DNA from: Campylorhamphus procurvoides
Taxonomy: Eukaryota; Chordata; Aves; Passeriformes; Dendrocolaptidae
Direction: 5' to 3'
Assembly: GCA_013396655.1 (NCBI GenBank)
Contig: WBMV01004804.1
Location: 125,901 to 189,900 of the forward strand
DNA: 64,000 nucleotides
A program made the position numbers and the translations under genes. The number at the start of each line of letters is the position of its first letter. The stretch's first letter is position 1. The notes under the pieces were generated by a model. It was given only the letters and a program-made list of their open reading frames with translations. It was not told where the DNA came from and ran no database searches. Positions 37,018 through 47,815 of the stretch are shown here, piece after piece.

Positions 37018-39676
37018 TGTTCCTACTTCATCATCTTCTACCCTTTATACTCCTAGGAAACAGACTCTGTTTCTTGTCTCCGAACTGTGTGTAGCTGGCT
37101 CTGACTGAATACTTCAGTTTCCAATTTCTGAATGAAGTGATTGATACGTGCTTGCACTTTGGAATTTGACTTTAAATATGTGTGAAAATGAGCGAGAGAA
37201 AACAATTATTTTTCTTAGTGTTTTAGTTTCTGGGTATATAAATTGAACAGTCTTAGAGACAGCAGTGGTTCCAGAAGTGATGTGCCACCAAAGTTCCTAG
37301 TTCATTGCCCCATTAAGCAGCAGAAAACTGAGTCTAGGGGAAACTGGCTCCTATTTCCAATTCCTGCATTAGTTTATATAAAAGGCAGAAAAAAGAAACA
37401 GCATTTCATTTAAAGGTCCCTCAGTCTGGCAGACTGTCAGGCTGCCCTGAGATTAGATGGGGTGAAGGCACACTTTGACAAATCACTCCAAACTGAGAGA
37501 AGACCTAGGCTGATATTTGCAGAAACCAAGAGAAGCAGTTAGCATTGGTTTAATACCACTGTTGTGATTACTGCCTTCTGGAAACACAGCAGTGTCTTAC
37601 CCTGTCCACCTTTGTTGTGGCCTGGCTGAATGGGATGCTGGACGTGGCTGCCTTTGCTCCTTTCAAAGAAGAATTGCATAAAGTTTGCATTTTTAATCTC
37701 ACGTAATGCTCGCATTTGTGCCTTAATGCTGTTGCATCAAGACAGTAGGATGTCTAATTCATATCAGCGATGCCATTTCTTCATTTATATTTACATTAAA
37801 CTCAAGTTAGCAGTATCATTAACTTCTTAGTGATATTATAGTATAGTATTACAAGTGTATTTTCAAAATGCTTCTTGTTGAAAGGGATGTGCGAAGTACT
37901 TTATTGCTAGCCAGAAACTGTTCTAGCAAACCCATGAAATGCGCTCTAATTAAATGAAAGTAGTTAATTTTTCTTTTTCTTCCCTTGAGATTTCAAGTCA
38001 CAGTGGCACCCACAAATCTCCTGCTTCTGTACTCAAAATGACAGTGAGCTTTTTTCCTCATCACAATTGGCTGGCAGAGGATCTGAGCCACTCAATGTAC
38101 TTGCAGTCCCACATGCTGTCAAGATACAAGCCTGAAAAGTTTTGGAGGGTGAGAGGGAAGCACTGTCACACAGTGAATAACAGAAGTGTTGATTTGCCAT
38201 GAAGGTGCCCATCTGAGGTAGGTTATCTTGCAGCTCAGGTGTGAATGAGGACACTGCATTGAAAACATAGTATGACAAAACTATGTAATTTTGTAGAGGA
38301 AAAAGGACTGCCCAGTCTGTGATGCAAGTACAGTTTGTTGCACAGATGCTTATCGGTGTCCAGCTGACTAGAAAGAAAGCAGCTTGACTCAGAAAATAAT
38401 ATAAAAGGTTTTTGTATTTCCCCTTTTATTTCCTTCAATAGTTCCAGTGTTTTGAAATTAGATTTTTCCTGAGGTGTTCATAATTTTCAAGAAACACAGG
38501 AGACCAAAGCAGGCTTGTTATGAATAGTCTGCTGTTCCTTTTAACATGTCTCTTCTGTAATCATTTATAGTAGTAAATGTGTTTATAACGTTCCTTGCAG
38601 GAAACACACATAGAGCAAGTACAATCTGAATCAAAACAAACTGATTTTAAAAGATCAAATGGCTGCTGGATTCAGCAATGTGTGTAATACAAAGAGCTGG
38701 CAACTGGAGGAATGTCATCAGGTGTGCATAGCATGATGGAGCATGAGGTTTTCCGTGTTTAGGTCAATGGGTATCTTATGGTGTGTGTCTTCAGCAAGGT
38801 AGCATCAAGTCTTTGCATGCCCATTTAAAGCCCTCCTGATTCGGAATCTGCCCACAGAGTTCAGTACTCTTTCAGTCAAGTCTTAAATCATCAGCCACGA
38901 GTGCAGCCATGTTTCAGGTGGATTTTGCTTTCTTAACGTGCTTTGTAATATGTAGAATTAGGTGCTGCGTCTATGGAATATTTTTACATCTTTCTGTTTT
39001 AACAGAGATGACGTGTGGCAAGTAAGTTTGGTGAAAGAAATATGTAGAAATATCTCACCAACTAAATGTCACACACATCCCCCCCTTTTTCTTCTTTTTT
39101 GTATTTTTTAATCAAAATGGGAAATTGTGCCCAGATCTCTCTTGCAATTTTTATCTTTTGACTGAAATTTCAGGAAGTATGTCTCAATACATGAACTTCA
39201 AGCAGCAACAGTCAGACAAGTAAGTTGTGGCTATAAATGTTCATTTTATACTCTGAATGCTGACTGCTATCAGACTTTATCCTGGAGATGGGGGTAGATA
39301 ATGTGAGCAGATTTGTAAGGCAGAAAGACAACTGCTAGAGGGAAAGAAGTTATGCTAATATATGACATGGTTTAGCCATATACAGTTTAATGCTTTACCC
39401 TTTAGCAACATCTTTTACGTAAAAATCTGCAAGACTTTATCAAATAGGAAGTTTTTTTTTATTATGACATCTTTTTTTCTATCCTACTGACAGCTGGTTA
39501 GAAAAAATCTTAAGGGATTGTTAACAACTGTATTCAGAGCCTGGCAGTCCTGTGTCACGGTTGTGTGGGGTGTTGTTAGACTTCTTAATTTTTGAGCCAT
39601 TGTCCTGCTGAATGTTTGCTCTGAACCTTGAAGAATTTTTATCATCGCATTGTTTATACTTGTCATTTTGTTTCAT

Positions 39677-39735
39677 TTTGGTTTGGGGTTTTTTTGTTGT
39701 TGGTTTGGTTTGGTTTGTTTTTTTTTGTTTTGGTG
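39677..39735. repeat. Degenerate (TTTGG)n simple repeat
   Basis: A stretch made only of T and G contains three perfect tandem GGTTT units (39701-39715 region) plus longer T-runs and a TTGTTG break. It is a strand-asymmetric simple repeat. It creates a lysine- and threonine-rich minus-strand frame that is not a gene. Confidence 0.7.
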
Positions 39736-40913
39736 GTGGTCTCTGTTTCATCATGCAACCCTGACTGAGATCCCAACCTTCATCTCTCTTAAGTGCTAAA
39801 GGCAAATTTTTTAGTGAGAGATTTTTGTGGCTTTAGTCTGATAAATAGAGCAACAAGTGAAATCACTTCAGTGTTCAGGTTAAACTGTGGCCCAGAACAG
39901 GTATGGTATCTTAAAATAGCTCCCAGACTTCATTGGGAAACAATGTAGTAGAGACATTTGTCTGTGTGAAGTGAAAGCTGCTCTAATTCCGCATGTTGGG
40001 CAAAGTTTGACGTTTAGAGAGGTTCCATAATGTTTGATTCCTAGAGAGAAAGTGTAGAACTCTACACCACCACCACCACTGAGGCTGGAGTGTTTTGTGC
40101 CTTCATACAGACTAGAAGAGGCTGGAAGACACACCTGTGACAGCTTCATATTTCATTATTATTATTATTTATCTATCTTGCTGTAGTGGGTGTTGCTGTC
40201 AACAAACTCAGCGGGGAGGACTTTTGCTGGGTCTGAATACAGATTGCCAACACAGGTCAGCATGTAATATGGATGGAATATTTTCCTATTAGCTGAAAAT
40301 GTTCACTTGACCTGCTGGGATGTGTCCTGCTTAGCACTGCTTATAACCTTTGCTGTTGCCTTGCATGAGGAGAAGGTAGTCTTCAGATGTTAATACCTGA
40401 GAATTAGTAACTGAAATTAAGGGCCCAATCCTGAACATTCTGAGAGTAGTGTTTGCTTCTATAAAGATTGTAAGATTAACCCAAATTTCTACTCATTATC
40501 AGCTGTTGATGTTCGTGTCTCTCAGCAGTTGTTATTATATAAGTGCAAGATTAAAACAAGTTTCATTGAGAAGGACAAGAGTCAGGAAAGGCCTCCTCTG
40601 GAAAGACAGGCAATACTGATGGTGAATAGATACAGTTGTAAAGACTAAAATTTTGAAGTCTGCTGAGCTCTCCTTCTATTCTTTGCCTCTTCACTCACCA
40701 TTAACCACTTTCTGGTTCAATGTGTTACTTCAGTGTCAGCTGAATCTTCATAGCACAGAGTGTTGGTGTTGAAAACTTTTACATCCATAAATTACACACA
40801 GTTTCTTTGAATCTCAAGTGATCTTTGAAAATTCATTAATTCCTTGATCCTGACTGAATCAAGGGAGACATGTCCTCTTGTAATATGGTGAATTAAGTAT
40901 CCTTCCTTTCCAC

Positions 40914-41179
40914 TGACAGGACTCAAGGAAACTCCATGACGCCAAATTGGGGGAGATTTAGGTTGGATATCAGGAAAACTTCTTTCACCCAGAGGGTGGT
41001 TGAGCACTGGAACAGGCTCCATAGGGAACTGGTCACAGCACCAAGCCTGTCTGAGTTCAGAAGGCTGTTGGACAGTGCTCTCGGGCAGATGGTGTGATTC
41101 TTGGGGTGTCCTGTGCTGGCCCAGGAGTTGGACTCAGTGATTCCGATAAGTCCCTTTCCACTCAGCATATTCTACAATT
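40914..41179 (+). mobile_element. CR1 LINE 3' end, sense
   Basis: A 266-bp CR1 3' end runs in the ALK direction. Diagnostic text includes AGATTTAGGTTGGATATCAG, TTCACCCAGAGGGTGGTTGAG, ACTGGAACAGGCTCC, GGTCACAGCACCAAGCCTG, and the end, GTCCCTTTCCACTCAGCATA followed by TTCTACAATTT in place of the usual TTCTATGATTCT. Subfamily features (the 'GTGTCCTGTGC...AGGAGTTGGACT' ending) differ from the copy at 5721, so they come from different CR1 lineages. It faces the antisense CR1 at 41930 with about 750 bp between their 3' ends. Confidence 0.93.
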
Positions 41180-41929
41180 TTCTCATTTCCCTTCTCATTT
41201 CTGGAATATAGTATACAGATCTCCCACATGGCATCCCATCAGAAATGCATACAGCAATTTGCAGAGCATTTAGCCTTCTGTATTACATTCTCTAGGCTGT
41301 TAACACCTTGTGATAGATCCAAGCACACAGTTGGTGGGATTGTGTTGATGTGCAATTGACCCGAATGTGAAAGCTGACATTTGGCTTTGAGAACTGTCGA
41401 GAGCACAGGTTAGATCAGACCTTTCTTGGGCTAATACTCTGTTTCTAGGAGTGGAATAGGCTTTGCAAAAAACTTTGCGTTAAGTTGATGCTGGATTATC
41501 TGCTTTTCTGCATCTTAGATTTTATCCTCTTTTTTTTCTGTCTCATTATTTTCTATAGTTAGAAACTGCTTTAGGCTTTGACAGAATTAGCTCAACGAAA
41601 GAGCATCTTAGCTAGTTCTTTTATCATTAGTTCTTTTTTTAACTTTAATTGTTTTATGTTGTAAGAAAGCTAACACCCTTTCAAGCATTGGGTGTGTGTT
41701 TTCTTGTGAGGCCCTTCTCTTCTATTGTGCAGAACAGCCTGGAATATATCCTGGTGCACACAGTACACCTACAGCCTAGACCACTCACTACCCCATGAGT
41801 ACTGATCTCCCTTTCTTCTAACAGAAATTCCATCATGAAATGAAAACTTTTTCAAGATAGAAGCATAATTGATGTTGATATATTTCTATCAAAATTCTTT
41901 TTCCATTTATTTTTCAGCCAGAAATTGTC

Positions 41930-42585
41930 AAAGAATCACAGAATCATAGCATGATTTGGGTTAGGAGAGACCTTAGACCATGTAGTTCCAACCTGCCCTG
42001 CCATGAACAGTGACACCTTCCACTACACCAGGTTGCTCAAAGCCCTATCCAATTCCTCCTTGAACACTTCCAGGGATGGGGCACCTGCAGCTACTCTGTG
42101 CAACCTGTTTCAGTGTCTCACCGCCCTCACAGTAAAGAATTCCTTCCTAATATCTAGTCTAATCTAATATCTAGTCTAAATCTACCTTCTGTCAGTTTAA
42201 AGTCACTCCCCCTTGTCCTATCAATCCATACCTTTGTAAAAAGTCCTTCTCCAGCTTTCTTGTAGTCCCCTTTAGGTACTGGCAGGCATTATCAGATCTC
42301 CCTGGAGCCTCTTCTCCAGACTGAACAATCCCAATTCTCTCAGCCTGTCTTTGCAGGAGAGGTGCTCCAGCCCTTTGATGACCTGTGTGGCCCTCCTCTG
42401 GACTCACTCCAACAGGTCCATTTCCTTCTTATGTTGGGGAACTCCAGGTGGGATCTCATGAGAGCAGAAGAGGGGGAGAATCCCCTCCTCAACCTGTAGG
42501 CTGTACTGCCTCTGATGCAGCCCAGGGTGTAGTTGGCTTTCTGGGCTGCAAGGGCACATTGCCAGGTCATGTCAAGTGCTTGCAA
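41930..42585 (-). mobile_element. CR1 LINE 3' part, antisense
   Basis: The plus strand starts AAAGAATCACAGAATCATAG, the reverse complement of the CR1 3' tail. It continues through GGGTTAGGAGAGACCTTAG, AGTTCCAACCTGCCCTGCC, ATGAACAGTGACACCTTCC, and AGTCACTCCCCCTTGTCC, all hallmark CR1 text. It reaches the GGCTGCAAGGGCACATTGCC stretch that encodes the reverse-transcriptase C-terminus before it is truncated near 42585. It carries an internal 17-bp tandem duplication (see 42148-42181). Minus-strand frames are broken by stops. Confidence 0.95.
42148..42181. repeat. 17-bp tandem duplication inside CR1
   Basis: The unit TAATATCTAGTCTAATC at 42148-42164 is repeated at once at 42165-42181 with one extra A near its end. 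Other CR1 copies carry this text once, so the doubling arose in this copy, most simply by replication slippage after insertion or during reverse transcription. Confidence 0.75.
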
Positions 42586-44319
42586 GATTCCCAACAGTGC
42601 CTTGTTAACAAATCCTTCTTAATAATTTTAACATTGGATGCTGTTACAAAGATCTAATACTTTCCTGACCAGGTATTTTCAATGCCATGTATTACAACTG
42701 ACAGCTTGTTCATTAGCATTACTTGCCTTCCAGCTTGTAATATTTGGAAGTATGAATAATCATCATTACTGTGGAAGAATGCTTTGACAACTATTTGTGA
42801 CAATTATTATAGCTGTGTGCTGGTTTTATAAGGGGTGAGTGTCTGCAAGTGAGTTAACAGCTTAATCTGCTCCCTTTCTCCCAGCATGACTCACTAGAGC
42901 ATTTCTGTATGCACTGCTGCCACATCTCTCCCCAGTTGCTGCTTGATTGACATTAATCTGATCTCTCCATACATGTGTTATTACCCTCTCTGTGCCATAC
43001 AGCTCTTGTCACAGTGCTGATGCCACCTAGTTTCAGATTCTCATGTGAGATTCCCCTCCAAAAGGATGTGACTCATAGGCCCCTTCTGAGATCCATTTAA
43101 CACACTGAATTAAACAACTAGCTCTTGATGCTTGTTAGCATGTTCTGACTGAATGACTGGGATGTTTCCTCCTTTGTCTTGAGACTGTTTGTAATAGTAG
43201 ATGTGTACATGCTATATCACAGATTTATGTCCCTCCAGAGTCACAATTGCTTTTTATTTTGGGGTGGTTTTTGCTGACTATGCCTCCATGAAGAGCTATG
43301 AAAATGTGGTCCCACTTTACAGCACGTCCTTAGTGTGCGAACATTTCTCCCCTTGCCTTCTTAGCAATTCCTCTTTTTGTAACAATATATTGTACACTCA
43401 GTTGTGCATACAAACAGTGCATTCCAATATCATTGACTGAGCTGCGAAGAGAACGAAGGTCTGTGTCCAGCTCAGCTGTTGAGCTCCTGGATGATCCTGA
43501 ACAGGTTTTGTCTTGATTTCCTTAGCCTTGAGATCCATCAGGACCTTGTTAAAGATGATGTAAAAACATCAAAGTAAAAACATTTGGCTGCTATATCTTT
43601 TGGAAAAGCTCGAGTACTCACATGTAATTTTGAGATAAGGTGTTAGTCAGGACTTGCTTTCTTTGTTTCACAGAAAACATCCTCTTGGGGTGCTTTTAAG
43701 CCATGTCTTTGTATCTGCCAAGTCTGCTTGAATTTTAGTTGGCCAGCTGGCAGTGCCATGGGGGATTTTCACACACTTTGATGGGTTCCAACTTCACTAT
43801 CCATTGTCTTTTTCAAGAGCTTAAGCTCCTCACATAGATCCTCCAAGTTAAGTTATATTCTGAGCTTGTGTCAGTTCTTGCCTTCAAGTCAGGTGTGTGA
43901 AAATGCTGACTGAAGTAATTTTTCCAAAATCTTGTTAAAGCCCACTTGGAGGTGAATGAGTAGCAAACATGAAAGTTAACAAGAAGGTACTCTAGTAGGG
44001 CAAGGAATTTCAACAAAAGTGTTTGTCTGCTGTTAAAAGGAAAAGCCAAAAGTAATGGGTGTTCTTTCTGAACTTGAGTCTTCACAAGCAAAGCCTGATC
44101 TGAGACCTATTTGCATATTGTTATAGCTTTGAAAGGAGAAATGGAGCCAACATGAGGGGAGCAACAAGTCAGGAACTCCTTACAGAAGGTGAACGTCATC
44201 CATGTTGCTGGATGGGCCCAAGGATCCTGAAAAATTAGGTTGATGTGTTTGTGAGATTGGTATATAACATCTATGGCAAATTATGGTTATTGGGAAGGAG
44301 GCCAACAAACTCCTTGTGA

Positions 44320-44478
44320 CTGAAAATACCAACTTTTGTACCAGTTTTTTTGAAAGGCAAGAAAGTGAGGGTCCTTTGGAACTCATCAGTCCTATTCCCA
44401 TCCCTGGAAAGGGCATAGTGCACATCATCTTAGTCAGTTGGACTAAATGACTTCCAACCACCATTTTTATGATTCTAC
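44320..44478 (+). mobile_element. CR1 LINE relic with internal deletion, sense
   Basis: The last 50 bp (44428-44478) are a clear CR1 3' terminus: GTTGGACTAAATGACTTCC, AACCACC and TTTTATGATTCTA. Just upstream, a plus-strand frame near 44334-44400 reads VPVFLKGKK then a segment resembling the 'GNYRPVSLTS' part of CR1 reverse transcriptase. If that is right, more than a kilobase of ORF2 between the two parts is missing. The tail is secure; the upstream part is tentative. Confidence 0.6.
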
Positions 44479-45339
44479 TGGATGAAAATGGAATCTTCTC
44501 ATTTTTGTCTCTTCATTTCAAATAAAGCTCTGCTTCACATCCTCATCTTTGTTCTGCTAAATGTTGTATACTCATTATGGGCCTCAAACTGATGTTTTTC
44601 AGAGTAAGAATTCCTGCGAATTTTCAGAAGGGTTAAGGTCAGGTCTGAAGCTTTACAGTGCAGCTTAGGTAGTTTATATTTGGTCAATATTTAAAAGTGA
44701 ATTTCTCCAGTTCTGTGGGATATTTGAATTTCGGTTCATCTAATACCTGGGGAGAAAATAAATGCAAGGAATTTAATGCCTTGCAGAGGTCAGAAAAGAT
44801 GGATCAGTTCATTGTGCTGTAACAATTATTTACTGGGTTACAGCATTGCTGGTTTTTCTGTCTTTCCCAACCATTGTGCAGTGGCTGCATGACACAGGCA
44901 GAGCCGGTGAGATCAATAGTCTGGCACATCTAATGCTCTGGTGATAGGCAAATAGAAAGACATACACTGCACTTGTGGAGTGCAAGGTTATTCAGGCTTA
45001 TTTACTACTACTTTAGGTATAAAAATACTGAGTTTAATTTTTCAAATTACATGTTACAATTTTATATTGTTAAATTATTTCAAAGTATCCTTAGACCCTA
45101 GCAGGTCTGAAATGAGGAGAGCCTTCTGATTTTAATGAGAAGGACCATTTTTATTGTCATTTGTACACTTTGATTAAATAGCAGATATAGAAATTTAAGT
45201 CTGATGAGTATATTTTCAGGGTAACATAACTAACAATAATTTGTTGCATTGCTATTCCAGTGAATGCATTTGATAGATAACATTTGTGAAATGTCAATGT
45301 TCTCAATGAAATGAAGGCAATGTAATCATGCCAAAAAGT

Positions 45340-46050
45340 GAGTTTCCCATTCCAGGACTGCTTGTGTTGGCACTAAACTACTGCCCCAGCAGTCTTGAGC
45401 TGCACTTCTGAGCCCCTGTCTCTTACACACATCTTGTACTGCAGTCTGGAACACCAGGGGACACTGCAAGGTCAGGGCTCCTGCCATCGGTGTCAGAGCT
45501 AACCAGCCCTGGGTAAACCAACCTGTATGTGAAAGGAAAGTAATTAGTACTGTAATGTAGAAATTCACTGGGAAAGCTGGTGCCAACACTTGATTTTTAT
45601 TCTTACACTTTACTCCTCCTATGACCTTTCAGGTGCCTTCCTGGCGTTGTGCTGTATCGCAGACCTTGGTGTGCACGGGGCAGGCACACAGTCCAGGCTC
45701 CCACACTGGGGATGCCAGGGCTGCCACTGCTCAGGGACTCAGACTGGGGTTGAATTACATGTATCTCCATGGCACAGGACGGGACCAGTGTCCATAGCAG
45801 GGCCAGCTGAGGGGACAGGACCCTGCTCAAGGGCCTGCAAACGTGGGCAGGTGGCCCCAGGTAGGAGTTTGCATGTGCCGTGGCTGTGGACGAAGCCACA
45901 GTCCATTCTGAGCTGTAGGTGTGCTTGTTCTCTGAGAGCACAGCACGGACAGGACTCCCACGGGAGTTACCACAATAGACTTGTGCCACCCCTTCACTGG
46001 GAGTCATGCAGACTGTCCAATTCCAGAAACAAACCTGCTGCAGCAGAGTA
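45340..46050. other. GC-richer CpG-bearing patch with opposing open frames
   Basis: This non-CR1 block is richer in G and C than the intron around it and holds about nine CpGs between 45640 and 46000, where the flanks have few. Two long open frames overlap it: 153 codons on plus (45590-46051) and 134 codons on minus (45603-46007). The minus frame ends in a stop only a few bases before an AATAAA (minus strand of 45596-45601). I recognise no protein family in either frame. High GC alone lengthens chance frames, so this may be an unlisted repeat, an old retroposed sequence or chance. It is recorded as a patch rather than a gene. Confidence 0.3.
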
Positions 46051-47788
46051 AAGGTATTGTTTCACTGCCTTCTGTGCAGCTGCAGGGACAGAGTGACTTT
46101 ATTTTTTAAAAATTAAAACCCCAAGGAAACAAAGCAAAAATGCCAGAAGCTCTATGCTCTTATTGATCAGCTTCAGTGTGATACCACTGCTGCTAGCTCT
46201 GTATTTATGTTCCCTCCTACCCCTTATATTGCAATTCTATCAACAAGAGTGATCTGTGAGGATGGAGACATGGGAGAAAACACCCATAGGGTCAACATGT
46301 CATTGTGAAGGAGAAGGAATCATTGTTGCGTTTTATCAAATCCTCAACAGCCTGGTCTGCTGGGGATAAATGTTTTTTCCCTTACTGCTCTCTGGAATCC
46401 TGGTATTCTTCATCCAGCATGATCCCATGGTGTGCAATTGAATTGAGATTCATACGATGTGGATTGCCATCACAAAAGCATATTTGAGGAGAACTGCCTG
46501 AAAAACTTGCCATCTGAGGGGAGATGTTCACAGGATAAATGCTTTCTCCAGGTTCAATTACCTTCAAAACTAAGTAAAAGGTTGCCATATCGAATATACC
46601 AAACTCAGTGGGGTAACTGCCAGAATACCGGGGATCTTCTTGTCCCTGCAGGCAGGACTGTGGTCTCACCAGCCGTGACTCAGGGAGGGTCTGCCTTGAT
46701 TTAGTCATGCTTTTTCCTAAGAAACCTTGGGGAAATACTTTAACTACAGGTGCTCTAGGACTGTAAATCAGTGCCCTTAGAACTGAGTTCTGCTAAAAAC
46801 ATCCTTTATGGGGTGGTGTCAGAATTTTGTTTTACTTTCTCGCATCGTTACAGAAGTTATTAGATTTGGGACATTAAATGAAAGCAAAGGTAATTCTCAC
46901 ACTGTTAATTTGAAGATGTATATTATTTTTCACTCACTTCACTGGCAAATCTCAATTTGTGGTTCTGGAATAAGGATGGACAGGAGCTACCCAAGCAGCT
47001 GTAACTAATGCCCGCTTGCATTGAAGGTTAATTGTCAGATTGCCTTAAAATATCTGTAATTTATAATGATTATTAATGGAAAGTCAAGGCTCTGGTTTGG
47101 GTTCTTGTATGTAATTATCTGTTCAAATTCTTGATTTTTTTTTTATACTTACTATCCTTAATTAGACCATGAGCTTTATAAATCATACCCTTTTGTACTA
47201 AATTTTCTTTTTGTTAGTCATGTTCCCACTCCCCAGTATTCATAAATCCCACATCTGGATTGAAAAGAATACTGTTGGCAAGTTCTGTTAATTTGCCTCA
47301 AGCTCTTAAGACCTTACCTCACATTTTTAAACTGATTTTCCCAAACCCAATGATGACCAGAAACTTTAAGAGATAACTAGTTATTTGACATTGAGAAAGA
47401 CATGTAATGAATTCACGGTGAGGCAGAGCATTTTGGAGATGTAGATGATGACACATCTATTACATCCACTTACCTAAATTATTAGTAAGTAGTTGTGTAC
47501 AGAAAGTGTCACTCACTGCTTGCTCATTTTCACATTCAAGCATCTGTCTTTCTCATAGCCCAAGGGGTCTGTTTCGGGTACAAATGAGGCTTCCGCATTT
47601 GCAAGCCTGGCTGAAAAGCGTCATGCAGTCAAGCACAGTATTTTCTCCTTATCGCAACAGAAACGGTTTGTGCTTAGTGCCCCCTCTGTTGCTTGTACTT
47701 TCCTGATGGAAAACCAAACACACTAACTGACCAGCAAAGTGATGTTCTTAGCCCCTCACTGCTAGGCTGGCTGCTCCTCATGGAGTGC

Positions 47789-47815
47789 ACACAGTGTGGT
47801 GTTCACACACTGTGT
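47789..47815. repeat. Perfect 10-bp stem, 7-base loop hairpin
   Basis: ACACAGTGTG (47789-47798) and CACACTGTGT (47806-47815) are perfect reverse complements around the loop GTGTTCA. Each arm is itself nearly palindromic. The stem is not followed by a T-run and is too short to be a microRNA precursor. Confidence 0.65.

Noticed and set aside
39521..39805. Lysine- and threonine-rich minus frame
   Set aside because: Its unusual composition is produced by the T/G-only simple repeat at 39677-39735.
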